Positions 62,273-64,000 of a DNA stretch of 64,000 bases are shown piece after piece. Position 1 is the stretch's first letter; every line of letters starts with the position of its first letter. The position numbers and the translations under genes were made by a program. The notes under the pieces are model-generated. The model had not been told where the DNA came from. It saw only the letters and a program-made list of their open reading frames with translations, and made no database searches. Origin of the DNA: Macrosoma leucophasiata (taxonomy: Eukaryota > Arthropoda > Insecta > Lepidoptera > Hedylidae); contig JAWQUS010000020.1 in assembly GCA_036365455.1 (NCBI GenBank), positions 2,763,001-2,827,000 of the forward strand, in the 5' to 3' direction.

Positions 62273-62842
62273 TAAATGTCTTTGCCTTTGGTGGCGTCGT
62301 GTAGCAGGTCGCTCACTTCCCTCTAAAATGGTGCAAGAGGGCACTAGCTGTCACATGCGTCATACTCGTGAACGGGTGCTGTTAGTGGGGTCTGTTCAGG
62401 CTTGCAAGAGCTATATCTCATTTAGTAGATAGCAGTTTATTTTCATCTATGCTATGGACGTTCACATTATTTGATTTTCACGATAATCTGTACTAGATTT
62501 AAGCTCTCATTTAAAAGAGCTCATACTGAGTTTGTTGGGTACCGGAGTTCTTCTCAGGAGTGACTGCACTTGGAACTCTGCTACGTGAATAAATTTGGTG
62601 TTGACGAATAAGTTTTTCGTTTTCTTAATTTATCATCATTGACGGAATTGAAATTTTTTGTCAGAATTATGTTTTTTATAACTAAGTACTTTAAATTCTA
62701 ATTCTAATTTACTATTAATATAATAATATGTTTTTGCTTTCACTGTATTGAATGGTTATTCACTCTAGGTAATTTATGATTTCTTGACGTTTTGAAAGTA
62801 TCTGTAAAGATCTTTCGAAATAAAAATATTTTCTTTCTGTCA
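62273..62842 (+). mobile_element. LINE L3 3' end, second copy
   Basis: Matches the 3' untranslated part of 48463-50571 in opposite orientation (TCACTTCCCTCTAAAATGG, GTATCTGTAAAGATCTTTCG, AAATAAAAATATTTTCTTTC). Heavily 5'-truncated; no coding part kept. Confidence 0.85.
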
Positions 62843-62844
62843 GG

Positions 62845-63415
62845 AAAATAAATGTTTTTTTCCTTTCAGATATGTATATTTTGCCAGGTCTGTACACCGT
62901 ATCTAAGGATACGGTATTTAATTATTAAAAACGATTGCACTTTGGTTAAATAAAAGCCTATGAAAAGCCCGTGTCGAGGCACGAATGCATCGAATGCGCC
63001 TTTCTACTTGATTGCGGCAGCTATTGCAACTCTTTTGTTGTGCAAGCAACCTCCGTTGTGAAGCCTTTAGTACTGTAAACAATTAAAAAGGAAAAAGTTA
63101 ATATTTTTTACTTTTCTGTGGGCTTTGGAACTCTGCCAGTGAATGACAAAGAATGTCCCATATTCTTTTATTTAGTCCTATCTTTCCGTTTGTAAAAGAG
63201 AGTATGGAACATTCTGTTTATACCTATTTTAATTATTAAGTATTTTTGGACCATTGTTTATTTATTTTATTGTTTACTTCAGTTGTTATTCGCTTTAATT
63301 TTATATTTGTAATTTGACCTATCACAAGCAAATTTTATGATTTCCAAGTGATTAAATAAATTTTTGAGTTTGAGTTTAACTCAATTTATTTCTTGGTTAT
63401 ACAAATACAAATTAT
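62845..63415. other. No recognisable feature
   Basis: Nothing assigned; AT-rich, ending in a run rich in AAATTTATT. Confidence 0.35.
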
Positions 63416-63418
63416 TAC

Positions 63419-63604
63419 ATGCAGATGCGTTGCCACTCTTGAGACCTACGTTGTTATGTCCCTGTGATAATTGTCACGGAGCCATACATTACCATCTAAC
63501 CGGCACACGATAGTGCTGAACACTACCATTTGGCGACAGATAGAGCAGGTAATGTGGTAGTGCCTACGCCCTCGAGTTCCTGCATTGGATTTCTACTATC
63601 AGTA
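63419..63604 (-). repeat. SINE-B copy, diverged subfamily, partial
   Basis: Inverted, ATGCAGATGCGTTGCCACTC to the diverged head TTCTACTATCAGT. Confidence 0.75.
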
Positions 63605-64000
63605 AATTGTACAGGTAATTCAGCGGCAGAGGCGGCTCGTCCTAAAGAGCGCTGGTGTAGTGCACACCCACGAAAATTGTCTTACTTAATGATAATAAAC
63701 TAACGTTTTATCTTTTTATATTACATACTATCCTTACATTACATTCTTTCTATTTTTTTATACATACCTATAAAATAGTCTATAATACTACCTAAACTTC
63801 GCGTATCTACATTTTGCGTCAAGTTGTAACAAGTGGAGCGCCAGCGATTGCGCTCCTATGAAACGAAGTTTAGTACGATCCTTAGCTCTGTATTCAATGA
63901 GTGAGAGAAACACCGACACAGGCCGTCGCGTGAAACATAACATTTTGTATGAGAAATTATCCTCATCCGGAGCGCCACTCACAAGTGATCACGTGACGTT
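63605..64000. other. No recognisable feature
   Basis: AGTGGAGCGCCAGCGATTGC and CCGGAGCGCCACTCAC (63832-63976) are partly inverse and might be element ends. Nothing firm. Confidence 0.3.

Overview
The window reads as a repeat-dominated stretch of an insect genome, most likely a moth or butterfly. This is inferred from the AT-rich background, the kinds of repeats (mariner, Jockey, CR1-like and RTE-type LINEs, tRNA- and 5S-derived SINEs) and short repeat heads such as CCGCCCCGGCTTCGCG and CCGGCAAACTTCG, which I associate with Lepidoptera. I found no host protein gene I can defend. Every long open frame belongs to a transposable element, plus one broken copy of a multicopy protein resembling the DUF7869 family.

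Layout. 0-10 kb: SINE-A, SINE-B, 5S-type SINEs, an unclassified repeat (K) and a nearly intact mariner at 5.37-6.65 kb. 10.3-14.1 kb: a long LINE on the minus strand with an intact 1062-codon endonuclease/reverse transcriptase frame. 14-28 kb: dense SINE-B, SINE-A and 5S SINEs, several TIR elements, RTE 3' ends, and a short CpG-richer stretch (19.86-20.4 kb) without recognised repeats. 28.6-29.9 kb: a second, frameshifted mariner. 30.5-42 kb: a 5S SINE with a tandemly amplified head, a probable solo LTR (31.5-32.0 kb), a three-fold 191-bp tandem repeat inside another element, and many tiny-loop hairpins. 42.7-47.0 kb: a Jockey-type LINE with part of ORF1 and an open ORF2. 48.5-50.6 kb: a 5'-truncated LINE with target-site duplication; its 3' end recurs inverted at 62.3-62.8 kb. 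50.6-64 kb: SINE-B copies, a roughly 500-bp palindrome built from SINE units, a DUF7869-like pseudogene split by a MITE, tRNA-bearing foldback elements and nested insertions.

How the parts relate. The 3' end of tRNA-derived SINE-A closely resembles the 3' end of the RTE-type LINE fragments (shared CTCTGCCTACCCC and GGCGTGAAG blocks). The 3' end of SINE-B resembles, more loosely, the 3' tail of the 10.3-14.1 kb LINE (GCTTGT.TG.CA ... ACATAAAA). This suggests two SINE/LINE partnerships sitting side by side. A third SINE carries a head that matches the internal promoter region of 5S rRNA. Many insertions are nested with readable target-site duplications, so the relative order of events can be reconstructed. 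Coordinates of repeat ends are read by eye and may be off by several bases.
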